Assembly: GCA_000702685.1 (NCBI GenBank)
Contig: JNJD01000011.1
Location: 62,001-126,000, forward strand
Reading direction: 5' to 3'
DNA from: Lachnospiraceae bacterium AC2028
Lineage (GTDB): Bacteria > Bacillota > Clostridia > Lachnospirales > Lachnospiraceae
DNA: 64,000 nucleotides
Below, piece by piece: positions 10,305 to 18,988 of the stretch. The notes below the pieces were generated by a model. It saw only the letters and a list, made by a program, of their open reading frames with translations. It was not told where the DNA came from and ran no database searches. The translations under genes and the position numbers were made by a program. Every line of letters starts with the position of its first letter. The first letter of the stretch is position 1.

Positions 10305-11813
10305 TTATCGGTTGCAGAATTCTTTTATCGGTGTAAGGTCAAGAGTTTTCTCATCGGCAATGATATCGTAGAGCGCGTTTGCAATGATTAGTGCTCCGCC
10401 TTTAGTATCGCTTTCAATATTGAGAGGCATGATGGGCTCGTGAAGTGATTTTCTTAAAAGGAGCCATCCGTTTCCGTGAGAAGCATCGCAGTTGACCCTG
10501 ACGCCCTCATAGTTTTCTTTTTCGAGACTCCAGCCTTCAACCGATGATGCGGCATCTTCGAGAGCTTTGAGGATGCGGTCTCCGTTAGCCTGAAGATCGG
10601 GAACATCGCCTACATGGAATCTGAGTTCGACACTCTCCGCAGGCTCTTCGAGTCCGCTTATGAGAGATGCGATGTTATTGCCCTTACCCATCTCGATGAG
10701 AAGTTTTACCATCAGATAAGCTCCGTCATCAAGGAAGTAATTCTCTTTGAATGCACCGTGTCCGCTGGTCTCAATAGCAAGCTGTGAATCGATTCCCGAA
10801 TCGTTGAGCCTTATGGCTTCGTCAATGACATTACGGTATCCTCTTTTGAATCTCTTGTGGACACCGCCCTTGGATTTGATGAATCTTGCAAGACCGTCAC
10901 TTGTAACAGAATCAGTAACGATCGTGGTTCCGGGATTGGAATTAAGTGCGATCGAAGCAAGTGCTGCTATAAGATCGTTTCTTGTAAGTGTCTTTCCGTC
11001 GGGAAGAACCGCACCGGCTCTGTCAACATCGGTATCAAAGATTATACCGAGATCAGCCTTGGAATTAACGGTAGCAACCTTTATGGCCTCTGCCGCATCC
11101 TTGTTCTCGGGATTGGGGATGTGATTGGGGAAATGTCCGTCGGGATCAAGGAACTGGCTTCCTGCGGTATCGGCACCGAGTTTTTCCAGAACATCCCTTA
11201 CGAAAAATCCGCCCGCGCCGTTTCCGGCATCAACCACTATGTGAAGGCCTTCGAGGGGCTTGTCACCCTTGGCACATCCGTCAACGATCTTGCTTCTCAG
11301 ATAGCCGGTATAGGTATCCATGAAAGATGCCTTTTCGGGTGCCGGATAATCCTTGCTCTCTCTTCCTTCCGGTGCAAGAGTATCGGCGATTGCGGCGATC
11401 TCTTTTATCTCATTTTTTTCAAGTCCGCCTCTTGCGATGAAGAACTTCATACCGTTCCTGTACCAGGGAAGATGGCTTGCGGTGATCATGATGCTTCCGT
11501 CATAAGGATCGTCTCCGAGTACGGTCGACATGAACATTGCGGGTGTTGATGCAAGTCCGAGATCGAATGCTTTTCCGTTTTCGGATATTATTCCCTTAGC
11601 GGATGCGGACAGAAGTGATTCTCCGGTAAGTCTCGAATCACGTCCGATCGCGATCCTGATGTCTTTCTTTCCGGTCTTTTCTGCAATCCACTTTACAAAT
11701 GCAGCCGCAAGATCACACGCAGCTTTATCGGTAAGATTGACCTTTTCTCCCGTTTCGTTTTCAAGTGCGATACCTCTTATATCGCTTCCGTTCTGAAGTT
11801 CCGAATAACTCAT
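10305..11813 (-). CDS. Phosphomannomutase / phosphoglucomutase (alpha-D-phosphohexomutase)
   Basis: A 502-residue four-domain hexomutase. The phosphoserine loop is TASHLPWYRNGMKFF with Ser113. The metal loop is DTDVDR (Asp260, 262, 264). A sugar-specificity loop GHGAFKENYFLDDGAY lies near residue 345, and the C-terminal phosphate-binding segment follows. The protein interconverts hexose 1- and 6-phosphates for nucleotide-sugar synthesis; preference for mannose, glucose or glucosamine cannot be read from the sequence. The third base of the usual TASHNP loop motif is Leu rather than Asn. The gene follows the SGNH esterase by 58 bp and precedes the clostripain gene by 22 bp, so it may belong to the envelope block. 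Confidence 0.9.
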   Translation of the reverse strand: MSYSELQNGSDIRGIALENETGEKVNLTDKAACDLAAAFVKWIAEKTGKKDIRIAIGRDSRLTGESLLSASAKGIISENGKAFDLGLASTPAMFMSTVLGDDPYDGSIMITASHLPWYRNGMKFFIARGGLEKNEIKEIAAIADTLAPEGRESKDYPAPEKASFMDTYTGYLRSKIVDGCAKGDKPLEGLHIVVDAGNGAGGFFVRDVLEKLGADTAGSQFLDPDGHFPNHIPNPENKDAAEAIKVATVNSKADLGIIFDTDVDRAGAVLPDGKTLTRNDLIAALASIALNSNPGTTIVTDSVTSDGLARFIKSKGGVHKRFKRGYRNVIDEAIRLNDSGIDSQLAIETSGHGAFKENYFLDDGAYLMVKLLIEMGKGNNIASLISGLEEPAESVELRFHVGDVPDLQANGDRILKALEDAASSVEGWSLEKENYEGVRVNCDASHGNGWLLLRKSLHEPIMPLNIESDTKGGALIIANALYDIIADEKTLDLTPIKEFCNR

Positions 11814-11871
11814 TTTTCTCTCCTCTTTTTAGATCTTATGATATGCGACGCGCGGAGTTGATACCGCATCA

Positions 11872-12945
11872 TCACTTCAATACTTTTTTCAGATGTGCTG
11901 ATATGACCTCCGAAGCCGCTTTATGATTCTCATAACCCGGATGGCCTCTGGATCCGAATGCGTCTCCTACAGTCTCGGGAAGTTTAAGGAATGCGGCATT
12001 GTCATCACCTGTTTGGTTCTTATATGCGGTCACAGCTTTTTCAACCGCATCGGCAAGTCCCCAGCCGAGCATTCCGAAAACCCACAGAAGGTGAGCTTCG
12101 GGATTGGTCTCCCTTAAATGCTTCATGAAATCCACTATGCCTTTTTCGATTCTTGCAAGCGATTTCGGATCATAGCTCCCATCCGGAAGCTTTTTATTCT
12201 TATATACTTTGCCGTCTGCAGGATCCGTAAACGCAGGACTGTCGAAAGACCCGCCGTCATTGGTTCCGAGATTTATCACTACAGCATCTGTCTTCCAGCT
12301 GTCATGATCGTAATCGTATACATCACGCTTTGCATTCAGGCTGTCATAGATCGCAGGAACAACATTGTGCGGATTGTTGTCATATGCATTTACAATTCCC
12401 CAGCCGCTCTGCGAGATGAGTCTGAAATCCGCATCAAGCGCATCGGCTGTCATTACCGCATAATTTCTTACCGAGCTGAAATATGGAGTGATCCAGTCGA
12501 GCTCCTCATGTGCGCCGAGAATTCCCTCACCGCTGGTGATACTGTCTCCGACAAATTCAATCTTATACTTTTTATCAGCCGGTTTACAGATACGTCCTTC
12601 GTAGAAAAGCTCGGTTATCTTAAGAGAGTTTTCACGGGCATCAACCTCTGCCTGAAAATCCTTGATGATCCTGACCCTGTGTGTTACTGAAGGATCCATC
12701 CCCTTAAAAAGAGTGATCTTATTTACACCTTCCTGAACAGGGATATGAGCAAGCCACTCTCCGTCCATGCATACGCTTATCCAGGGCATGGTCATTGAAG
12801 AACCGCCCTTAAGGGTAACAGCGAGTTCCGATGCATTCATATCAAACTCGATACCGCTCGCAGTCCAGATGAGCTCCATGAAACCGTCACGTCTGGTTCC
12901 CCTTCCCAGGGCAAGAACATTTTCAAAAAATGTATCTCTGTGCAT
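11872..12945 (-). CDS. SGNH-hydrolase, carbohydrate esterase family 2-like
   Basis: A 357-residue two-domain protein. Residues 1-120 form a beta-rich N-terminal domain, and residues 128-357 an SGNH hydrolase with FVGDSITSGEG (Ser135), NLGTND (Asn229) and GHPG (His335). This layout, a jelly-roll before the SGNH domain, matches CE2 acetyl-xylan and gluco-oligosaccharide deacetylases. There is no signal peptide, so it would act on imported acetylated oligosaccharides or in the cytoplasm. Glycan substrate is inferred from family and from the GH51, GH120 and CE15-like genes elsewhere in the window. The site CGGAGAA precedes the ATG. Confidence 0.8.
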   Translation of the reverse strand: MHRDTFFENVLALGRGTRRDGFMELIWTASGIEFDMNASELAVTLKGGSSMTMPWISVCMDGEWLAHIPVQEGVNKITLFKGMDPSVTHRVRIIKDFQAEVDARENSLKITELFYEGRICKPADKKYKIEFVGDSITSGEGILGAHEELDWITPYFSSVRNYAVMTADALDADFRLISQSGWGIVNAYDNNPHNVVPAIYDSLNAKRDVYDYDHDSWKTDAVVINLGTNDGGSFDSPAFTDPADGKVYKNKKLPDGSYDPKSLARIEKGIVDFMKHLRETNPEAHLLWVFGMLGWGLADAVEKAVTAYKNQTGDDNAAFLKLPETVGDAFGSRGHPGYENHKAASEVISAHLKKVLK

Positions 12946-12968
12946 AGGTTATTCTCCGTTTATGCTTA

Positions 12969-14159
12969 TCAGCCGAGCTTGCCTGCCTTGCTTCCTCCGA
13001 GCACCGCACCACTAAGGATATTGGTATCGAATGAATATGTGACCGCAGCTTCCTCTCTTACACGCTTAAGTGCAAGATCGATCATCCTGTCGAGCTGCTC
13101 TCTGTATTTCATTCCGAGTGCTTCCCAGAGATAGAATGCAAGTGAACCCGGGATCGTGTTTATCTCGTTATAGTAGAACTTTCCGGTCTCTTCATCGATC
13201 ATAAAATCAATTCTCGCAACGCCGTTACATCCGAGCTTTTGGAAGGACTTAACCGCCATTGCACGGATCTCTTCCCTCATCTCGGAAGAAACCTCTGCGG
13301 GAATCTTTCTTGAAACGCCGGCCATACCCTGTGACGCACCGGTCTTCTTTCCGCCGCCCGAGCAGTACTTATCCTCGTAGCTGAGGATATCCTTGCTGTG
13401 AAGGGGCTCTTCGATCTCGGATGCCTCGGCAACATTCTCATCACCGAGCACCGCACAGTTGATCTCACGAAGCTTTGTTATGGCATGCTCCGCGATTATC
13501 TTCCTTGCGTATGAATATGCTTCATCGATTGCTTTGGAAAGCTGGGATCTGTCTTTTGCAACCGTAATACCTACGCTCGATCCTGCGTTAAAGGGCTTGA
13601 TGATGACGGGATAGCCGATCTTTGCTTCGATGTCATTCATAAGGGCATCCATCTTCTCATAATCAGCCATCGTATAGATAAAGCTGTCGAGAACAGGGAT
13701 ATCGTTATCCTTGAGAACGGCTTTCTGCACATACTTATCCATTCCCACTGCGGAAGCGGTAACATCGCATCCGACAAAAGGAAGACCGAGAGTCTTGAAA
13801 TATCCCTGGAGTGCACCGTCTTCAACATTGGTTCCGTGAACAACGGGGAAAGCAAGATCTACGGGAATGTCCGTCTTCCTGCCGAAGAGTCCCGCCTTAT
13901 GGCTTACCATATGCACACCGTCGCCTTCATTGATCATGATGACGCGTGTGGATCTTCCGAGCAGCGCGGGGATATCACGGTAGCTTTCGATCTTGCCGAT
14001 ATCCTCTCCGACATACATCTCATTATTCTTGGTCAGATAGACGGGAGTGATATCATACTTCTCCTTGTCTATTGCCATATAAGCCTGAATTCCGGATATG
14101 ACGGAAACCTCATGCTCAACGCTTCTTCCGCCATACATAAGTGCTATCCTGGTCTTCAT
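12969..14159 (-). CDS. ddl: D-alanine--D-alanine ligase
   Basis: An ATP-grasp ligase of 396 residues. The N-terminus MKTRIALMYGGRSVEHEVS, GYPVIIKPFNAGSSVGI, GVARIDFMID and NEINTIPGS are the Ddl signatures. It joins two D-Ala molecules for the muramyl pentapeptide. It is somewhat longer than typical Ddl (about 310-370): the omega-loop region carries a Gly/Lys-rich insert (SGGGKKTGASQGMAGVSRK) and the C-terminus extends about 30 residues past the last conserved helix. D-Ala-D-Lac or D-Ala-D-Ser activity cannot be excluded by eye. It lies 4 bp after the membrane protein and close behind murF, which uses its product. Confidence 0.92.
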   Translation of the reverse strand: MKTRIALMYGGRSVEHEVSVISGIQAYMAIDKEKYDITPVYLTKNNEMYVGEDIGKIESYRDIPALLGRSTRVIMINEGDGVHMVSHKAGLFGRKTDIPVDLAFPVVHGTNVEDGALQGYFKTLGLPFVGCDVTASAVGMDKYVQKAVLKDNDIPVLDSFIYTMADYEKMDALMNDIEAKIGYPVIIKPFNAGSSVGITVAKDRSQLSKAIDEAYSYARKIIAEHAITKLREINCAVLGDENVAEASEIEEPLHSKDILSYEDKYCSGGGKKTGASQGMAGVSRKIPAEVSSEMREEIRAMAVKSFQKLGCNGVARIDFMIDEETGKFYYNEINTIPGSLAFYLWEALGMKYREQLDRMIDLALKRVREEAAVTYSFDTNILSGAVLGGSKAGKLG

Positions 14160-14163
14160 TTTT

Positions 14164-14841
14164 TTACTGTCCTTTCACTTCTTTTTTATCGAACAACTCC
14201 GGCTTTAGGATCCAGAGTACAAATGCTGCTATGATCAGATCCGCAATGATATCTGACGTTACTGCCAGCATGGAGACGATAAAATCCTTCGATCCGTGTG
14301 CGAGAGCCCTGATGTAAATCATCTCCGATCTGATATCGGACAAAATATATGCCGCAGCAACGATCCATCTCAATATGGCAAAAACAAGCTTTAATGCTTT
14401 TCCCGAACCTATGACGAGCATGAGCCATGCCATAAAGAGAAGAAGCGGCAATCCGCATAGTCTGACGGTATTAAATACCGATTCACGGTAGATCACAACG
14501 GAAGCCAGTGCAGTGCAGAGATTAAAAACATAATATACAAATGTTATTATGATGGGAACGCGAAGAGACTTTGCACCCGCAGAAATGGTGAGTATCCACA
14601 TTATCCATAAAACTGGAAACAGTATATACGCCAGAAAACCCAGGACCTGCAGGGCCGTATAGAATACTGCGTAACCGGACGGATATAATTGTGTGGCAAA
14701 ATCATAAAAACCGGAAATGCCCATATCCATAAACACTAATTTATAGTATCTCCAGGATAGGATGATCGAAACAACCACATAGAACAGAGCAACGATCAGC
14801 AGTACTTTTGCAAATGTGTTCTTCTCAGATAATTTCCCCAT
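14164..14841 (-). CDS. Multi-pass membrane protein of unknown function
   Basis: A 225-residue protein with about six hydrophobic segments (near residues 12-30, 58-86, 95-117, 127-147, 150-170 and 188-212) and short charged loops. No catalytic or transporter motif was recognised. It sits between murF (19 bp upstream) and ddl (4 bp downstream) on the same strand with a GGAGAG site, so it is very probably cotranscribed with peptidoglycan precursor genes. A role at the membrane in envelope assembly is only a positional guess. Confidence 0.75.
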   Translation of the reverse strand: MGKLSEKNTFAKVLLIVALFYVVVSIILSWRYYKLVFMDMGISGFYDFATQLYPSGYAVFYTALQVLGFLAYILFPVLWIMWILTISAGAKSLRVPIIITFVYYVFNLCTALASVVIYRESVFNTVRLCGLPLLLFMAWLMLVIGSGKALKLVFAILRWIVAAAYILSDIRSEMIYIRALAHGSKDFIVSMLAVTSDIIADLIIAAFVLWILKPELFDKKEVKGQ

Positions 14842-14860
14842 ACAAGTCTCTCCTTATCGA

Positions 14861-16471
14861 TCAATAGTTATCCGGAAGGTCGTTTTCAAGCAGGATGTAT
14901 TTTTTCTTTTCGCTCTTAAGAGCATTAGCAAGATTCATCGCGTCCTGCAGTGTATCGACGGCTTTAAGCCTGCTTTCGTCAAATCCCTTGGAAAGGACAC
15001 CATCATAGATGGGCTTTGTCCTCTTAACACCTACAAGGAATATGTAATCGCAGCAATCAGCCGCATAGGTACCGAACTTGTAGTTGTACTCTTCTTCCTT
15101 CTCACCGAGTTCGACCATACCGGGAGTAATGAGGATCTTGGTCCCGTCGAAAAGAGCAAGCATCTCGACGGCCGCTTTCGAACCTATCGGATTGGAATTG
15201 AATGTATCGTCGATAACGGTAACCGTTCCGCGGTCAAGGAGCTGTAATCTGTGCTCTGCGGGCTGAAGTCTTCTTACGGGAATCTTGAGATCCGCAAGAG
15301 GAATTCCGTATGAATGTGCGACTGCGATCGCGCCGAGTACGTTTATGACATTGTGTCCGCCGATGAGCCTTGTGGTGAATTCTTCTTTTTCTCCGTCAGG
15401 AGCGATGACGGTAAATGTCGTGCCCATGTCGGATACTTTCACATTCTCCGTGCGGTATCCGTTGGACTCTCCCGCTCCGTACATTACGGTGTTCTTATAA
15501 TTTCCCGCATTGCCTGTGATGTATTCGTTATCACCGTTAAGGAAAAGAAGTCCGCTTTCCGGAAGTGCATCGCCGAGTTCAAACTTGGTCTTTACGATAT
15601 TGTCCATCGAATAGAAAGTCTCAAGATGCTGGGGACCTATCGATGTGATGAGTCCGTCCTGCGGGTGGACTATGTCGCATATCTCTTTGATCTCTCCGAC
15701 TTTGCGTGCTCCCATCTCGCAAACGAAGATCTCGTGTGTGCTCTTCATCTGTTCCCTTATGGTCTTAACTACTCCCATCGGAGTGTTGTAGCTTTCGGGA
15801 GTAACGAGAACATTGTATTTAACCGAGAGCAATGTGTTCAGGTAGAACTTAAGCGAAGTCTTTCCGTAGCTTCCGGTAATTCCGATGATCTTAATGTGCG
15901 GATTCTCCCTGAGCACTCTTTTTGCATCGTTTATGTAATACTGCCTTACCGCTTTTTCCGCAGGGCGGTTCAGGATGTTGGCAAGCATCAGGATATACGG
16001 AGTAAGGAATATGCCAAGGAGCGCCGTGGCCATTCCGCCTACATAGTGAAGACAGTTCTCTGCGACTTCACCGATCGCGACGATGATGACAAAGATAAGA
16101 CTTGATGTGAAAACAAGTCTCTTTGCCCTGGTCGTCATGACAAGCTTCTTTTTCGTAAATACAGACTTCAGGAACAGATAAATCCTGATATCGAGTATGA
16201 GGAACAAAATGCTGATGATCGCTGTAACGGGAGCGGAATAAATTCCCATCATCACAGCACAGAGCAGCAAAAAGACCAGCTGCCTCTGCTTTCCGCGGTT
16301 GTTCTTAAGCCATGTGCCGTGCTCCTCGTTGTCGTAGCCGTTAAGCTGGAGCATATGGAGATTGAATCTGAGGGTTACGAAAAACGCCCATGCGGCAAAT
16401 GCAAAGAAAAGCACCGCAAGTGCAACGTATCCCCAAAATTCTATGCTGTTGATAAATTCATCTCCGTGCAT
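14861..16471 (-). CDS. murF: MurF-type UDP-MurNAc-tripeptide:D-Ala-D-Ala ligase with N-terminal membrane domain
   Basis: A 536-residue Mur ligase. Residues 1-170 hold about four membrane helices in place of the usual MurF N-terminal substrate domain. The ATP-binding loop is GITGSYGKTS at 197-206, followed by VCEMGARKVGEI, the LNGDN segment and VIDDTFNSNP in the C-terminal domain. It should add D-Ala-D-Ala to UDP-MurNAc-tripeptide. The membrane-anchored MurF-like form is common in Clostridia and sometimes coexists with a soluble MurF, so an amidated or paralogous substrate is possible. The stop of the preceding hydrolase lies 2 bp before its ATG, and ddl is two genes downstream. Confidence 0.87.
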   Translation of the reverse strand: MHGDEFINSIEFWGYVALAVLFFAFAAWAFFVTLRFNLHMLQLNGYDNEEHGTWLKNNRGKQRQLVFLLLCAVMMGIYSAPVTAIISILFLILDIRIYLFLKSVFTKKKLVMTTRAKRLVFTSSLIFVIIVAIGEVAENCLHYVGGMATALLGIFLTPYILMLANILNRPAEKAVRQYYINDAKRVLRENPHIKIIGITGSYGKTSLKFYLNTLLSVKYNVLVTPESYNTPMGVVKTIREQMKSTHEIFVCEMGARKVGEIKEICDIVHPQDGLITSIGPQHLETFYSMDNIVKTKFELGDALPESGLLFLNGDNEYITGNAGNYKNTVMYGAGESNGYRTENVKVSDMGTTFTVIAPDGEKEEFTTRLIGGHNVINVLGAIAVAHSYGIPLADLKIPVRRLQPAEHRLQLLDRGTVTVIDDTFNSNPIGSKAAVEMLALFDGTKILITPGMVELGEKEEEYNYKFGTYAADCCDYIFLVGVKRTKPIYDGVLSKGFDESRLKAVDTLQDAMNLANALKSEKKKYILLENDLPDNY

Positions 16472-16473
16472 TC

Positions 16474-17247
16474 TTACTCAATACCGAAATTGGCTTTCAT
16501 TATCCCGGTGAAAACACCGACGTTTTCAGCAAAGGAAAAATGACCGGTGCCCGGTATCACGGCAAGTCCCGCGCTTGGCATCAGCTTTTCCATTATCTTC
16601 GCATCACTAAGGGGAGTGGCATCATCTTTGTCACCCCAGATAAGCAATGTGTCATATTTATTCTTTTCAAAAAGATGTGTGAGATCTTCGTTGACCGCCT
16701 TGACGAGACATCCCTTCATGACAGGTGATGCGTTGCGGTAATCCTCGGAACCCTGGGTGGACTTCCAGAGTTCGATAAGTTCCGAGAACATCAGATATAT
16801 GGGCTTAAAATTCAGGATTTTCTTGAGGATCTTGTATCTGAAAACCTTAACCTTCTGCTTGAAACTGCGCTTGGGCATCACTCCCGCAGAATCGATAAGG
16901 ACTATCTGTTCAATCTCAAAAGGGATATTATCTCTTGCGACAAGCTTGATGATCATACGTCCGCCGTACGAATGGCCGATAAGAACGCATTTTTTGATCT
17001 CAAGCGCTTCCATCAGCTTTACAAAAAAATCTGTAAACTGATCGACAGTCCAGCTCTCCGGAGGCTCCTGACTGGATCCGAAACCGGGAAGATCGAACTG
17101 AAGAACACGATATTTTGATGCGATCGTATTCGCCACAACATCATAAAGAGGATACGAAGTTCCCCACCCCTGTAAAATGACTGCAGTGGTGTCTCCGGAA
17201 CCCGTGAATTTATATGATATTTTCAACCCCTCGACGGTAATGTCCAT
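16474..17247 (-). CDS. Alpha/beta-fold hydrolase
   Basis: A 257-residue hydrolase with LQGWG (oxyanion region), GHSYGG (nucleophile Ser93), IWGDKDDATP (Asp208) and GTGHFSF (His236). These make a complete Ser-Asp-His triad with a helical cap at about 125-185. There is no signal peptide. Two bases separate it from murF, so the two are cotranscribed. No Shine-Dalgarno sequence precedes the ATG; instead an extended -10 element (TGGTAAAAT) ends nine bases before it, so the mRNA may have almost no leader. The substrate is not predictable. Confidence 0.82.
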   Translation of the reverse strand: MDITVEGLKISYKFTGSGDTTAVILQGWGTSYPLYDVVANTIASKYRVLQFDLPGFGSSQEPPESWTVDQFTDFFVKLMEALEIKKCVLIGHSYGGRMIIKLVARDNIPFEIEQIVLIDSAGVMPKRSFKQKVKVFRYKILKKILNFKPIYLMFSELIELWKSTQGSEDYRNASPVMKGCLVKAVNEDLTHLFEKNKYDTLLIWGDKDDATPLSDAKIMEKLMPSAGLAVIPGTGHFSFAENVGVFTGIMKANFGIE

Positions 17248-17256
17248 AACAGGAGT

Positions 17257-17265
17257 ATTTTACCA
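17257..17265 (-). promoter_or_regulatory. Extended -10 promoter close to the start codon
   Basis: On the minus strand the sequence reads TGGTAAAAT, a TGN extended -10 hexamer ending nine bases before the ATG at 17247. No good -35 is seen. Transcription would begin 0-3 bases before the ATG. Confidence 0.4.
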
Positions 17266-17312
17266 TATTTCCTTAATTTATGCTATTTTTTCGGGAATTT
17301 CGGGAGAGATGG

Positions 17313-17341
17313 GTGAACAGGGCGACGGTTCCCCCGTTCAC
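17313..17341 (+). repeat. Family A palindromic repeat
   Basis: 29 bp with arms GTGAAC and GTTCAC around GGCGACGGTTCC (one change from the family core GGGGACGGTTCC). It lies just downstream of the Cys-rich small gene. A T-run follows only on the plus strand, so it is not a good terminator for that gene. Confidence 0.8.
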
Positions 17342-17347
17342 CCTTTT

Positions 17348-17593
17348 TCACCATTTTGAAACTGGGCAATGGGAGGAGGCGGAAGCGGCCCTTATCTCCA
17401 CATAACAGCCGCATTTTGCGCACGTCCCGGCAAGAAGACTGCCACAGGACATACAGACGTTTAAACGCTCTTCATAGAGCTCATCCGAAGCCTTCTCCTT
17501 CTCGGACAGCATGGCCCTGGTTTTCTTCACATATTCATAGATATCGGCCTTGTCCGCCATATCACGGACCAGGCAGAGCTTACATTTTTCCAT
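17348..17593 (-). CDS. Small eight-cysteine protein, putative metal binder
   Basis: 81 residues with cysteines at 4, 7, 47, 50, 58, 61, 63 and 76: a CxxC at the N-terminus, then CMSCGSLLAGTCAKCGCYVE. The pattern suggests one or two zinc sites. Between them lies a charged helical stretch (residues 12-45). It resembles conserved short cysteine-rich proteins of Lachnospiraceae of unknown function, perhaps the DUF6171 group (from memory, not checked). The ATG has AGG five bases upstream. It begins 15 bp after the GGDEF gene ends and may be cotranscribed with it. Confidence 0.65.
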   Translation of the reverse strand: MEKCKLCLVRDMADKADIYEYVKKTRAMLSEKEKASDELYEERLNVCMSCGSLLAGTCAKCGCYVEIRAASASSHCPVSKW

Positions 17594-17608
17594 ATACCTG
17601 CCCGGGAT

Positions 17609-18760
17609 TTATCTGCTTTTTTCTTTTTCCTCATACATATCCTCGTCGGCATCACCTATGAGCTGCCTGAGGGTCAGTGAACCTGATGATGAAGCAATCC
17701 CGATGCTCACGGTGAGTTCAAAAGGAACCTCGGTCTCTTTATTTATCTGTGCAAGCTTTTCCTTGATCCTGCTCTTTAAAGCTTCGCTCTCCTCGCGGCT
17801 TCCCGATTCGAACATAACGGAGAATTCATCGCCGCCGTACCTGGAGATATTGGCTCTCTTGGGAAGATCCCTGCAGCCCTGTCTCAGAGCATCCGCAATA
17901 TTCTTAAGTGCCCTGTCCCCTTCCACATGTCCGTAGGTATCGTTGATAGCCTTGAACTTATTGGCATCGATCATCATCAGATACATAACGGCACCGTCCG
18001 AATGGCTCTTTGCCCAGGAATGATAGAAATGCCTCATCTGCTTTCTGTTGTTAAGTCCGGTAAGGGGATCAAGAGAGATGAGCTGATCGATCCAGTTCAG
18101 ATACAAAAGCGCCGTTGTTATCGCAAGAACACCGCATGCAATGGGAAGTCTGGGATAGATGAACTGAAGGAGTCCTGCTCCACCGGGTGCTATGGGGAAA
18201 AGAAGGATAACCTCAAGGGTTTTCTTTTCATTCTCATCCCTGCTGCGAAGAAGCCTTATAAGGGCATGGATAAAGGCAAGTACCACATAAACATAAGCCA
18301 GAGTATATGTGAGGATATAATATGGGCCTCTGTGATAGGCTCCGTTCCCATCCACGTAGAACAAAAATCCCGTGAAAAGATTCAGTACAAGCAGCGCCGA
18401 GAGCACCCAGACAAATACGGATGAGAACTTTGAAAGCAGCTTAGTCTTTACAAATATGGAATCCGACATGTATTCAAAGTACATGAACCAGTAATAGCAC
18501 ATTAATACCGTGGCAAAATAGTACACGGTCCTGCATATGATCCTGGCAGAAGGTGTATATGCTCCGAGACTGACCGTTCCCTCATTAATGAGCACAAACA
18601 CGGTATCGGTAAGCACAAATATCATCTCCGAAACGATTGCCATGGAGAAGTGTCTCTGCGCAACCATCTTGGAAAGGCCCATATTCTTACTCAGGATGAT
18701 TGCCATGAGCAGAAACGAAAATATATTGATCTCCGTATACAGGATGGAATATTCGGCCAT
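17609..18760 (-). CDS. Membrane GGDEF diguanylate cyclase
   Basis: 383 residues: about six to seven membrane helices over residues 8-225, then a GGDEF domain starting DPLTGLNNRKQM. The active-site loop RYGGDEF is intact at residues 309-313, so it should make c-di-GMP from two GTP. The RxxD inhibitory site expected just before the loop is absent (KRANISR), so product inhibition at that site is unlikely. The membrane region resembles no ligand-binding domain I can name. ATG with GGAG six bases upstream. Confidence 0.88.
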   Translation of the reverse strand: MAEYSILYTEINIFSFLLMAIILSKNMGLSKMVAQRHFSMAIVSEMIFVLTDTVFVLINEGTVSLGAYTPSARIICRTVYYFATVLMCYYWFMYFEYMSDSIFVKTKLLSKFSSVFVWVLSALLVLNLFTGFLFYVDGNGAYHRGPYYILTYTLAYVYVVLAFIHALIRLLRSRDENEKKTLEVILLFPIAPGGAGLLQFIYPRLPIACGVLAITTALLYLNWIDQLISLDPLTGLNNRKQMRHFYHSWAKSHSDGAVMYLMMIDANKFKAINDTYGHVEGDRALKNIADALRQGCRDLPKRANISRYGGDEFSVMFESGSREESEALKSRIKEKLAQINKETEVPFELTVSIGIASSSGSLTLRQLIGDADEDMYEEKEKSR

Positions 18761-18790
18761 TACCAGCTCCTTCGCTGAGAGTGAACAGAG

Positions 18791-18819
18791 GTGAACATGG
18801 GGACGGTTCCTCCGTTCAC
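18791..18819 (+). repeat. Family A palindromic repeat
   Basis: 29 bp: GTGAAC, AT, GGGGACGGTTCC, TCC, GTTCAC. It lies 31 bp upstream of the GGDEF start, in the 5' region of that gene. A second copy follows after 7 bp in the same orientation. Confidence 0.85.
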
Positions 18820-18826
18820 CCTCTTA

Positions 18827-18855
18827 TTGAACGTGGGGATGGTTCCTGCGTTCAC
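18827..18855 (+). repeat. Family A palindromic repeat, diverged
   Basis: 29 bp: TTGAAC, GT, GGGGATGGTTCC, TGC, GTTCAC. Same orientation as the copy at 18791, with two changes from the consensus. A T-run (CTTTTTTAT) follows on the plus strand only. Confidence 0.8.
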
Positions 18856-18914
18856 CCGCTTTTTTATCTGTCCAACAGATTATAACGCTAAATCATCCGA
18901 AATCAAATAAATAC

Positions 18915-18936
18915 GGCGGAAGCATCTGCTTCCGCC
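18915..18936 (-). terminator. Rho-independent terminator of the secreted-protein gene
   Basis: Perfect nine-base stem GGCGGAAGC/GCTTCCGCC with loop ATCT (AGAT on the minus strand), about 52 bp after the stop at 18989 and followed on the minus strand by GTATTTATTTGATTT. Confidence 0.75.
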
Positions 18937-18988
18937 GCATACATAAACATATGAGATGATGAGGGAAACCATCTCGGTGTTTACTGCA

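Noticed and set aside
18791-18855. Two 29-bp repeats 7 bp apart, resembling a minimal CRISPR array
   Set aside because: The units are palindromic copies of family A found singly elsewhere, the spacer is only 7 bp, and no cas gene is present.
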